Positions 1-5,762 of a stretch of 5,762 bases of DNA are shown piece by piece. The notes below the pieces were generated by a model. It saw only the letters and a program-made list of their open reading frames with translations, was not told where the DNA came from and ran no database searches. The stretch is taken from assembly GCA_903868655.1 (NCBI GenBank), contig CAIPWG010000414.1, forward strand, positions 1 to 5,762, written 5' to 3'. The stretch comes from an uncultured Sphingomonadales bacterium (GTDB lineage: Bacteria > Pseudomonadota > Alphaproteobacteria > Sphingomonadales > Sphingomonadaceae). A program made the position numbers and the translations under genes. Position 1 is the stretch's first letter, and each line of letters starts with the position of its first letter.

Positions 1-2
1 TC

Positions 3-44
3 GCCGCTGCCTTCGCGGCCGTAACACTATCGTGGATTGGCTAA
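3..44 (+). pseudogene. C-terminal end of a probable DDE transposase (partial at window edge)
   Basis: The frame open from the left edge reads AAAFAAVTLSWIG and stops at TAA 42-44. A short hydrophobic Ala-rich tail ending in Trp and a few residues is typical of IS5-like DDE transposases, so I infer that an insertion sequence lies mostly to the left. Only 13 codons are visible, and a second frame (positions 2-67, ending TAA at 65-67) is also open, so the assignment is weak. A perfect inverted repeat begins 18 bases after the stop, which fits the end region of a mobile element. Whether the gene is intact upstream cannot be seen; I call it a fragment only because it runs off the window. Confidence 0.3.
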
Positions 45-58
45 TGAACCAGCTCAAA

Positions 59-110
59 GCCAGTTAACACCATAAGCACGCGATCCACGTGCTTATGGTG
101 TTAACGTGGC
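59..110. repeat. Perfect 18-bp inverted repeat (long hairpin)
   Basis: The arm GTTAACACCATAAGCACG at 63-80 is exactly complementary to 88-105, with a 7-base loop at 81-87. A further GCCA/TGGC pairing (59-62 with 107-110) extends the stem to 22 bp with one bulged base at 106. Six T residues follow at 119-124, but 8 bases separate them from the stem, so this is not a standard intrinsic terminator. It sits just after the transposase-like tail and before the integrase remnant. It could be a terminator variant, an element end or a recombination site. Confidence 0.8.
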
Positions 111-262
111 GATAGCGGTTTTTTGATCAGCAATCAGCTTGGCGGAAGTTCCCATTTGCTCGGTTAGGAGCTCGACATCGACGCCTTTGGAAAGGCGGAA
201 CGTCGCGTAGTTGTGACGGAAGGGCCTGCCACGATCGCAACACCAAAGGGGTTAGCGGCGAG

Positions 263-990
263 GTGGCCCAGCGCAACACCGAAGATCTGCATGCGGCTCT
301 TCGCCATGCTGAAAACGCTGGCCAGGTTACCGTCCCAAAAATTCATCCGATCCATTGGAACTCGCGATTTGACCCGCGCAGTCGCGTTCGGACCATCAGG
401 GAGCTTGGCGCGATGCTGGGATATGTAACGCATGACATCGGCGCTTATCGATGGATCGCGCTCATGATTGTGGCCGCATTCCTCCCAGAACTGGCTCTGG
501 CCTTTGACCCCGTTACACAATGGCTTGATGACATCCTTGACCTGCACCCAGCCGGTGCCCCGAGGACGGAAAAGCGCAACGCGGTCGTACCGACCGTTCC
601 TCCGATGAGCGCGATTCTTGAAGGTTGACGTCGATCTCGCCGCGAACAGGTTAAGTCGAGAAAAATCTAGTGGAGATATATGCGGCGGGTCATTGGGCTG
701 GGGGCGGGCGTCAATCCCCACACCATTCGCCAAACTGTAGCGACCTACATGGACGAAGAAGGGACCCGAGCTCGCAGTTGTCAGCAATAGCCGGACATTC
801 GCCCAGCCATCGTGGCATCGCGCGCTCACCATGAGCCGCAACTACCTTCATTACAACCCAAGAAACTGTCCGAGGTCAAAGCGAGTGTTGACCAAACTGT
901 TCCGTAGTGTAGAGAACGGCGCTGCTCGATGGTTTGCGGATCATCGGGGGACTACGCCAATCCGAGGACAATCGATAGCGCTTAGGAAAC
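263..990 (+). pseudogene. Decayed tyrosine recombinase (phage/island integrase)
   Basis: The catalytic half of a phage-type integrase can be followed in pieces. In the frame from 263 the text runs through PKIHPIHW, RELGAMLG, AAFLPELALAFDP and LDLHPAGAPRTEKRNAVVP, matching the usual 'ARPEA..L....VD..LNPPGR.QT.KRRAVVP' block. TGA at 626-628 and TAG at 668-670 interrupt the frame. It resumes at 680-760 with GVNPHTIRQTVATYMDEEG, the HxxR box (His 719-721, Arg 728-730). A frameshift near the G-run at 761-763 leads to QLSAIAGHSPSHRGIAR. A second near 820-831 leads to SRNYLHYNPRN, which holds the nucleophilic Tyr at 843-845, and the tail fades out near 990. The first catalytic Arg position reads Leu (CTC 482-484). 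The spacing between the two halves is too short, suggesting an internal deletion, and the N-terminal SAM-like domain is not recognisable. It is clearly inactive. It may be what remains of an island integrated near the adjacent tRNA-Val. Confidence 0.75.
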
Positions 991-1030
991 CAAGCGCATA
1001 TCTGCAGTTTTCAAGGCATTCGGTCATTTA

Positions 1031-1106
1031 GGGCGGTTAGCTCAGTTGGTAGAGCATCTCGTTTACACCGAGAGGGTCAGCGGTTCGAGCCCGTTACCGC
1101 CCACCA
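1031..1106 (+). tRNA. tRNA-Val(UAC)
   Basis: A complete 76-base cloverleaf. The acceptor arm GGGCGGT (1031-1037) pairs fully with ACCGCCC (1096-1102), followed by A73 and an encoded CCA (1104-1106). The D stem is GCTC/GAGC. The anticodon stem TCTCG/CGAGA closes the loop TTTACAC, with anticodon TAC at 1064-1066 reading GUA-type valine codons. The T arm AGCGG-TTCGAGC-CCGTT is regular. No promoter is convincing upstream; the sequence directly before it is the tail of the integrase remnant. A T-rich trailer (1111-1115 and 1122-1126) follows. Confidence 0.97.
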
Positions 1107-1395
1107 CCTGTTTTTAAAGAGTTTTTGGTGCCTATTTTGGCTCTAGATCTCTCCCTAGCAATTGCAGGGTGCTATTTGGCGCAGCTGACGCGACCGTGGT
1201 GAATCTACCCGTCAACCCGCAAGCTGTCCTCAACAGAAACCCTGGTCCGCCACTGGAGACGATCAGGTATGCTGCGCATTCTCGATGACTGCTTTCAGTG
1301 GTTTCAAAAGAGGCAAAAATCACGAGCACAAGCTCATAAAATCTGAGACTAGAATCGAAAGTGCCTAGGTTAGGGTAGAAGTAGGTTCAGCAAAT
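1107..1395. other. Intergenic stretch without a recognisable gene
   Basis: This separates the tRNA from the 3' end of the minus-strand membrane protein gene. It has lower GC than the right half of the window. The open frames (for example 1132-1329 minus, and a 25-codon frame from 1269 plus) show no family resemblance or convincing ribosome binding site. There is only a feeble 4-bp hairpin (1324-1335) where a terminator for the membrane protein gene might be expected. I see no second copy of the tRNA 3' end that would mark an attachment site. Confidence 0.6.
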
Positions 1396-2985
1396 TTAAT
1401 GCGCGCAAAACCAGCCCCCGGTGCTGGGATTGATCGAGCACCTGCTTCGCAACGAATTGGCAGAATTGGTGGCCCGGTAAAGGCGTACGTCGTCAATGTT
1501 GGCGATTTGGTGCCAGCCCGTACTGTGGAAAGATGGTGGCACTCCGATAATCCACAGATAGGGGATGGTTTTTGGCACTGCGGCAACAATTTCATCCAGA
1601 TCGGGTTCACCGGGCAAACCGGTGTGCACGCGTTGTGACGGATCTGTTATGAACGGCCCAGCATCCTTATTGATTACTCTTAAAAGCTGCCCGCCGGGCA
1701 CTACCCATTGATCGTTTGAGTAGATGTGCCGGCGCACCAGTCCATAACCGGACAAGTGCTGGCGTCGCTCACGCAGCCAGTTGAAATCGTTGTCGCTGGA
1801 TTCATGCACCAGAGTTATCATCGTAGAACCAACCGGAACATGGTCGAGCATAGCAATTTCACGCTGCCAACGCAGATCCGACAAGTGCAGGCTTTGCGTC
1901 GTGAGGGCACAGCGGATCATCGCAAAAGCGATTCCCGTCACTACGAGGAAACCCCGAGTTCGTGCGGCCATTCGGTCGCTTGGGCGTGCGGCCAACAGTA
2001 GCATGACCAGCAATATTGGAATGATGCGCAGATCAACATACCAAAGGCCTACCACGCCGGTTGGACTGATCAGATATCCAAGGCCGATCAGCACACTTGC
2101 ACACATTAAAACCGCATCAAATTTCCATAAGGTCGACCGCAGGGTCCACCCTATAAAGCCGAGCACCAGAAGCGCACTGCCAACATCCCACACCATCCAA
2201 CGGTCGCGAAAGGGCATGATCAACATGCCCAGTTTAGCCAGAAAGTCGTAAGAAATATCGAGACCGCCATGGCCGCTCCCAGATTCGGCCGGGAACAGAG
2301 CAACAACTAGAGTGACAACCGGAGGGATCGCAATCGGTGAAAGCACAACGATCAGATTCAGCACTGAACGCGGCCAGTTGATGAACGTGCCGCGGATCTT
2401 TTGGCAACTCGATGAAAGCGCAAGCGCCGCAAAAAGTGCCCAGGCCGCGAAATGGCAGACCCACAAAACGAGTGCGACCGGTCCGAACGCAATGGTCCAA
2501 ATCCGACCTTGATGCCTGCGATCAAGCCAAATCCATGCCGCCGCAGCGCAGAGTGCGAGCCCCAATCCCAATGTGAAATTGAGAAAACCGAACATGAAGG
2601 GATAAGAAAAAACCAGCGGAACGGCAAACAGCGCTGTGGGAGGGATTTTGCCGTGTGCCGCGCGTGACAGGGCGAGCACGCCAACCGTCTGCAGCATCGG
2701 TATGCAGAGGACAACATACCAAAGCGACCGTTCCAACCCAAATTGCGGCGCCAGAACCTGCATTAGCAGATCTACCCCTAGATTGGGTATGAGCCCCCAC
2801 TTGAATGTATACCATTTTGCGAAGTGCGGATCGTGTGGAGCAATTTGCACAGCATAGCGTCCAAGGTGCCCACCCAGATCAGTCAATGGTGGCATCGATG
2901 TAACTGCAACAGGGATCGCAGAGCACGCTATCAGCAGCAGCCAAGTCAGGCTATTTAAATGAATGATTCTTGATTTTTTGATCAT
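1396..2985 (-). CDS. Polytopic membrane protein, GT-C glycosyltransferase-like
   Basis: A protein of 529 residues from ATG 2985, or 534 from an upstream GTG at 3000. I prefer ATG 2985 because GGAAG lies just before it, while the GTG has no Shine-Dalgarno sequence. A basic, Lys-rich N-terminus leads into a first membrane helix (about residues 10-30). Roughly nine more hydrophobic helices follow up to about residue 360, then a soluble C-terminal domain of about 165 residues. After the first helix comes a loop with PLTDLGGHLGRY, whose Asp and His sit where GT-C enzymes (PMT/ArnT type) place their catalytic acidic residue. The long first external loop and soluble tail also fit that fold. I infer a lipid-linked sugar transferase or a related inner-membrane protein; no specific substrate can be named. 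It stands alone on its strand, with no cotranscribed neighbour, and is the only large gene here without visible damage. Its GC is lower than that of the operon to the right, suggesting a separate origin. The coding call is strong; the function is tentative. Confidence 0.85.
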   Translation of the reverse strand: MIKKSRIIHLNSLTWLLLIACSAIPVAVTSMPPLTDLGGHLGRYAVQIAPHDPHFAKWYTFKWGLIPNLGVDLLMQVLAPQFGLERSLWYVVLCIPMLQTVGVLALSRAAHGKIPPTALFAVPLVFSYPFMFGFLNFTLGLGLALCAAAAWIWLDRRHQGRIWTIAFGPVALVLWVCHFAAWALFAALALSSSCQKIRGTFINWPRSVLNLIVVLSPIAIPPVVTLVVALFPAESGSGHGGLDISYDFLAKLGMLIMPFRDRWMVWDVGSALLVLGFIGWTLRSTLWKFDAVLMCASVLIGLGYLISPTGVVGLWYVDLRIIPILLVMLLLAARPSDRMAARTRGFLVVTGIAFAMIRCALTTQSLHLSDLRWQREIAMLDHVPVGSTMITLVHESSDNDFNWLRERRQHLSGYGLVRRHIYSNDQWVVPGGQLLRVINKDAGPFITDPSQRVHTGLPGEPDLDEIVAAVPKTIPYLWIIGVPPSFHSTGWHQIANIDDVRLYRATNSANSLRSRCSINPSTGGWFCAH

Positions 2986-3000
2986 TTTCTTCCGAACCAC

Positions 3001-3143
3001 TCAGGATTGATATTAGACGCTCAAATAAAAAACTTCATCACCAAATTAATAAGTGAAAAAATATTTAACTTGGCACCTTGTGTTGGAGGTCAACAGCTCT
3101 AAAAGCTGTGCGCTTAGTCGCGTTAAATTTGTTTTTCTTGTAA
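3001..3143. promoter_or_regulatory. AT-rich gap, probable promoter region of the membrane protein gene
   Basis: This strongly AT-rich block separates the divergent membrane protein gene and toxin remnant. On the minus strand, TAATAT (3015-3010) would be a fair -10 box placing transcription start just upstream of ATG 2985, but no good -35 box sits at the right distance. A TTGACC further upstream is about 20 bases from TAAATA, too far for a standard promoter. A small hairpin (3093-3098 with 3104-3109) has no T-run. I infer promoter function from position and composition only. Confidence 0.3.
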
Positions 3144-3281
3144 CAATTTGTCGCAATTCCAGAATCGAGGGGCTATGCTAAGGCAAAGGCGACTGACTTG
3201 ATGCCGGATGAGAAGAACGCGGTTGCCGGTTTCGCGGCAATCATCAAGACATGGGCAACAACAGCCCTAGGTGACCTATGA
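3144..3281 (+). pseudogene. Remnant of a RelE/HigB-like toxin (C-terminal part)
   Basis: The frame is open from just after TAA 3141-3143 to TGA 3279-3281. From 3171 it reads GYAKAKATDLMPDEKNAVAG, which resembles the late 'GFAKne.dNl...E..al' segment of RelE/HigB-type toxins found beside HigA-like antitoxins. There is no start codon with a ribosome binding site, and the N-terminal two thirds of the expected ~110-residue toxin is missing; the upstream DNA switches to AT-rich non-coding sequence. The stop overlaps the antitoxin start as ATGA (3278-3281), the usual coupling in toxin-first pairs. That overlap is the best support; the residue similarity is modest. Confidence 0.4.
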
Positions 3282-3478
3282 TGAGCGACTTTTGCGACGA
3301 CTTGATCGCGGCCATGTCCGAGGCTGCCGCCCATGCACAGGGTGTTGGCCTTATGGCGCGCGTCCACATCACCAAGGTGCACGATGTCCGCGCCATTCGG
3401 GAGGAACTTGGTTTATCGCAGCAGGCTTTCGCCAGCGCCTATCGGATTCCACTGCCGACGCTCAAGGGCTGGGAGTAA
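3278..3478 (+). pseudogene. HigA-like XRE antitoxin, truncated by a nonsense codon
   Basis: A 66-residue product with the layout of toxin-antitoxin XRE regulators. A short N-terminal helix region (DDLIAAMSEAAAHAQG) and a VHITKVHDVRAIRE linker are followed by the helix-turn-helix LGLSQQAFASAYRIPLPTLK (about residues 44-63). The protein stops at GWE. The family normally continues WEQGRRQPDAAA, and the bases after TAA 3476-3478 still read GRRQPDAA in frame, so a CAA-to-TAA change is the simplest explanation. A second in-frame TAG lies at 3527-3529. ATG 3278 overlaps the toxin stop, with ATG 3281 as an alternative start; AGGTG at 3269-3273 could serve as ribosome binding site. The HTH is complete, so the short form might still bind DNA, but it lacks the C-terminal helix used for dimerisation in this family. 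It meets the ATP-grasp remnant tail to tail. Confidence 0.7.
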
Positions 3479-4065
3479 GGGCGACGACAGCCCGATGCGG
3501 CACGGAATGTGTTACGAGGGGCTGCATAGAACGCGGCGGCCAAAATAATCTGGAACGAGGTATCGCAGGCTCGCCTGGTGTCGAGCATAAGGTACTGGCG
3601 GGCATTTGTGGTCAGGCATCTGCCCCGAATTGCAAGCGAAGGAAGCGGATGAATTAGCTTCACATCGACACCCAGCAGCACGGTGCGGCCATCTGCGCTC
3701 ATCGTGTCACAGCCATCAGCGTGCCGTTCAGCAACCGTTCGACCTTGCGCCGCCACGCCCAGCCCATAGATGCCGGCCCCATCGGCGACGAGATCTGCCA
3801 GCGCCCACAACGTTTCCAGATCGCCGGCATCGCGGAGGACGAACACATGCTGCGGTCCGAACCCGTCCAGCGTCTTCACGATCAGGGGCATGCCGAGCCG
3901 ATCGATGGTGGCAAGCAGATCGTCCACCTCCATGGTAACGGAAGAATCCGGCTGAGCAAGACCGGCTTCGGCAAGGCGCGCGCGTGTCGCACACTCTTCG
4001 TGCGCCAGCGCGGCCGTGGCAGGGTTGAGACGGCGCAAAGCCAATGCTTGCGCGATGCACGCTGT
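3439..4065 (-). pseudogene. ATP-grasp ligase, C-terminal fragment after an in-frame stop
   Basis: Same reading frame as the N-terminal fragment, directly past the TAA at 4068-4066. It begins TACIAQALALRRLNPATAAL and proceeds through the ATP-grasp fold. Pro-Leu-Ile-Val-Lys (an ATP-contacting Lys) precedes a DGFGPQHVFVL glycine-rich turn, followed by VAERHADG and DTMSADGRTVLLGVDVKL, then PLPSLAIRGRC. Resemblance ends near 3567-3630. The remaining codons to the stop at 3439 are antisense to the antitoxin remnant and carry no domain signal. The Mg-binding E..N.R region and C-terminal lid expected in a ~380-420-residue ligase are missing. A TTG at 4044 could in principle restart translation, but it would give only part of the fold. 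I call it a non-functional remnant. Confidence 0.65.
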
Positions 4066-4326
4066 TTAGTCGATGCGCAAATCCGGCAGGCAAAGGATTG
4101 CGTCGAACGCGATGCCGGCTAGCCTTGCCATCAACGCATCGACCGCGAAAACCGGCACTTCGATCACAGCCTTGGTCTGTGCGAGCCAGTCTGCAACATT
4201 CGGCTGGGCAAGATAGTGGCCCGGGTCTGCCGTCAGTACGGCAAACCAATGCCCGGCGTCGCACGCAGCCGCCAGAATGCCGGTGTCATTTCCCCCGGGC
4301 AACTCGATGATCAGCAGGTGGTTCAT
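4066..4326 (-). pseudogene. ATP-grasp ligase, N-terminal fragment (pre-ATP-grasp domain)
   Basis: 86 residues from ATG 4326, starting MNHLLIIELPGGNDTGILAA and including HWFAVLTADPGHY. This is the Rossmann-like first strand-helix and 'vlT.dp.~Y' pattern of the pre-ATP-grasp domain in amide-forming ATP-grasp ligases. It ends in DLRID-TAA, and the family-like sequence carries on in the same frame after the stop, so one substitution (for example GAA to TAA) explains the break. ATG 4326 overlaps the stop of the SUMF1-like gene as ATGA (4326-4323); a weak GGAA lies upstream. The intact ancestor probably joined an amino acid or other amine to a carboxylate at the expense of ATP, in the same pathway as the two upstream genes. 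The substrate is unknown. Confidence 0.7.
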
Positions 4327-5357
4327 GGCGTTTCCGCGAGGCGAAAGCCCATCGCGTAGGCCGCCGAACGGGGATTGTGCCCGTGGCGTCGCCGCGTCCG
4401 GGCCAGATCGCCAAAGCGCGAAAAACATCCGCCGCGCGCCACCCGGTATGCCCCATGAATTTGGACCAGATGGTCGGCGATGACATGTCCGCCGGGATAC
4501 GGGGTATACGTGTCGCTGGTGTATTCCTCGACATTGCCGCCCATGTCCGATGCGCCGCACGGCGCGTTGCCTCCCGCGAACGCACCCACGGCCGAACTGT
4601 TGAACAGGCCGCATTCGCCGGTGTTGGCCATTGCGGGGTTAAATGTTGCTCCCCACGGATATTCCAGACCTTCCGGCCCGGCCGCAGCATGTTCCCATTC
4701 CGCCTCGGTCGGTAGGCGAAACCCGCGTCCGGTGCGCGCACTCAGCCATGCCGCATAAGTATCGGCCGACGCCGGCGAAACTGTGTGGACCGGATGATTT
4801 GCGCGCTCAGACGGATAGCGCCGCAATTGCCAGCTGGATGGAATGTCGTTGTGGCCGGTATCAAGCAGGAAGTCGCGGTATTCGCGGTTGGTCACCGGAT
4901 AGCGGGCGATGCGATAGCGAGCGAGATGTACCCGACGGCGTGGAGCCTCCTTGGCGATCCAGTCGCGCGCGATGCCCAGATGCGCCAGCGCTGCCACTGT
5001 GGCGTCGATGTGGGCGGGGTCGAGCCCGATCTCGACTGGCCCGCCGTTCAGGTCGAGCATTTCGGGCCTGCAGGTATCGATGCGCGGGTCGCCGGCCAGC
5101 GCCAGCAGATTGCCCGCCGCGATCCGCCGCGCTAAAGCCTCGACAGGCGAGGCAAGGACGGTCAGCAATTTGGCCACCGGACGCGTGCGCAGATCGGCCA
5201 TCGCCGCGCCAGCCAGGCATTGCAAATCGTTGATCATCAACCGATCGGGTAACGACAAACGCTCGCGATCGGTCATCGTGCCACTGGTACAGCGATCGGC
5301 GTCAAGATGAACGCTGTGCCATACTGGGGTTGGCATCATGCGGGCGGCGTTGTTCAT
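4323..5357 (-). CDS. Formylglycine-generating-enzyme-like (SUMF1/FGE-fold) protein without catalytic cysteines
   Basis: A 344-residue protein. ATG 5357 is supported by AAGGA (5368-5364) six bases upstream and by an ATGA overlap with the FMN reductase stop. Residues 1-90 form a helical N-terminus ending in AGNLLALAGDPR, the 'R.AG..LA.lGDPR' lead-in common before this domain. The FGE-sulfatase fold covers about residues 98-342. Landmarks are EMLDLNGGPVEIG, YRIARYPVTNREYRDFL, GFRLPTEAEWEHAAAGPEG (about 212-230), YPWG, DMGGNVEEY (271-279, where 'GNVWEW' is usual), RVARGGCFSRFGDLARTRRR (about 305-324) and MGFRLAE. The copper-binding Cys pair of true formylglycine-generating enzymes, expected 3 and 8 residues after the RGG(S) serine, is absent, so sulfatase activation is unlikely. 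There is no DinB-like N-terminal domain with an HxxxHxE motif as in EgtB/OvoA. I infer an oxidative or binding role in the operon's pathway. It appears intact. Confidence 0.92.
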   Translation of the reverse strand: MNNAARMMPTPVWHSVHLDADRCTSGTMTDRERLSLPDRLMINDLQCLAGAAMADLRTRPVAKLLTVLASPVEALARRIAAGNLLALAGDPRIDTCRPEMLDLNGGPVEIGLDPAHIDATVAALAHLGIARDWIAKEAPRRRVHLARYRIARYPVTNREYRDFLLDTGHNDIPSSWQLRRYPSERANHPVHTVSPASADTYAAWLSARTGRGFRLPTEAEWEHAAAGPEGLEYPWGATFNPAMANTGECGLFNSSAVGAFAGGNAPCGASDMGGNVEEYTSDTYTPYPGGHVIADHLVQIHGAYRVARGGCFSRFGDLARTRRRHGHNPRSAAYAMGFRLAETP

Positions 5358-5762
5358 GCTGCTTCCTTGCGGGTAGCCCAACGGCAGAAACGGGAGACAA
5401 GTGGGCCAAGCCTCCCTGCAAGCGCAGGTTCGATCAGCGTGCCGTCGGCGTTCCATTGCGCGTCGACAAACGGCAACACAAAGGTTTCACCAAAGCTGAT
5501 TGCCCCGACATAGCCCAACACTGCGCGCAAGGCGGGCACAAGGCCGCCGCCCGTGCCGCCAGACACCGCCAAGATCAGTACCGGCCGGTCAGCAAACGCA
5601 TTACTTGCGGTGCGTTCGATCCACGGTAGGCGCGACACCCAGTCGATGGTATTTTTGACAAATGGCGTGATCCCGGCGTTGTATTCGGGGCACGCTATTA
5701 CGATTGCGTCGGCCTGTGCGAACCGCGCGTGCAGCGCGCGCAATTCGGCGAGGATCGCGCCA
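5354..5762 (-). CDS. NADPH-dependent FMN reductase (5' end beyond window)
   Basis: The gene runs in from the right edge, and 135 complete codons are visible of a family usually near 180-190 residues. The missing N-terminus would hold the first FMN-phosphate loop (GSxRxxS). Visible marks are ADAIVIACPEYNAGITPFVK with NTIDWVSRLPW, the PEYN flavin-contacting motif and following helix, and ILAVSGGTGGGLVPALRAVL, the second flavin-binding loop. The protein ends RWATRKEAA at TGA 5354-5356, four bases into the next gene. Such flavodoxin-fold enzymes pass electrons from NAD(P)H to FMN, quinones, azo dyes or metal ions in the cytosol. Here tight coupling to the SUMF1-like gene suggests it supplies reduced flavin or reducing power to that pathway (inference). 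A TTG at 5743 is internal; reading continues upstream as GAILAELRAL without a stop, so the true start lies outside. Confidence 0.9.
   Translation of the reverse strand, partial: GAILAELRALHARFAQADAIVIACPEYNAGITPFVKNTIDWVSRLPWIERTASNAFADRPVLILAVSGGTGGGLVPALRAVLGYVGAISFGETFVLPFVDAQWNADGTLIEPALAGRLGPLVSRFCRWATRKEAA

Noticed and set aside
327..337. Possible copy of the tRNA 3' end (GTTACCGTCCC against GTTACCGCCC)
   Set aside because: The match is about ten bases with a mismatch and falls inside integrase coding sequence, too short for an attachment site.
164..841. 225-codon open frame on the minus strand
   Set aside because: It lies antisense to the integrase remnant, whose motifs are recognisable on the plus strand, and shows no family pattern of its own.
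978..997. Hairpin GCGCTT / AAGCGC just upstream of the tRNA
   Set aside because: Only six pairs with no T-run directly after it; not enough for a terminator or operator call.
1269..1346. Short plus-strand frame beginning MLRILDDCFQWFQKRQK
   Set aside because: Only 25 codons, with no ribosome binding site and no recognisable similarity.
1726..2857. Open frames opposite and within the membrane protein gene
   Set aside because: They are shadows of a long, hydrophobic, clearly coding frame.
3093..3109. Hairpin ACAGCT / AGCTGT in the AT-rich gap
   Set aside because: Six pairs, no T-run and no known operator pattern; it may be chance.
3606..5310. Many open frames of 60-196 codons on the plus strand and in other minus frames
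   Set aside because: They mirror the high-GC coding frames of the ATP-grasp and SUMF1-like genes and are Arg/Pro/Ser-rich without domain patterns.
1..5762. CRISPR array or tandem repeats
   Set aside because: No regularly spaced direct repeats were seen anywhere in the window.

Overview
The window most resembles an accessory stretch of an alphaproteobacterial chromosome, probably a sphingomonad. That placement is inferred from high GC in the right half, the style of the proteins and the style of the recombinase remnant; no species marker is present. Two thirds of the genes show damage, so the region reads as a site where mobile DNA has repeatedly landed and decayed.

Left part (1-1106): the last codons of a probable transposase are followed by a perfect 18-bp inverted repeat. 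Next comes a heavily decayed tyrosine recombinase (phage or island integrase), readable only by stepping through three frames and two stops. An intact tRNA-Val(UAC) gene with encoded CCA follows directly. About 290 bases with no recognisable gene come after it.

Middle (1396-3281): one apparently intact gene on the minus strand encodes a polytopic membrane protein of about 530 residues with a GT-C-like layout. It starts beside an AT-rich gap. On the plus strand after that gap lies the remnant of a toxin-antitoxin pair: a toxin tail joined by an ATGA overlap to a HigA-like antitoxin. The antitoxin is cut short by a TAA inside a conserved Trp-Glu-Gln-Gly-Arg motif.

Right part (3439-5762): a tightly packed minus-strand operon enters from the right edge. 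Its order is an NADPH-dependent FMN reductase (partial at the edge), a formylglycine-generating-enzyme-like (SUMF1/FGE-fold) protein without the two catalytic cysteines, and an ATP-grasp ligase. Both junctions are 4-base ATGA overlaps, which implies translational coupling and a shared pathway, most simply a small-molecule or peptide-modifying pathway. The ATP-grasp gene is broken by one in-frame TAA, and its 3' part has been lost where it meets the antitoxin remnant. The pathway is therefore probably dead, or works without this ligase, in this strain. The three-gene set is the best candidate here for an undescribed system, although only part of it is visible.
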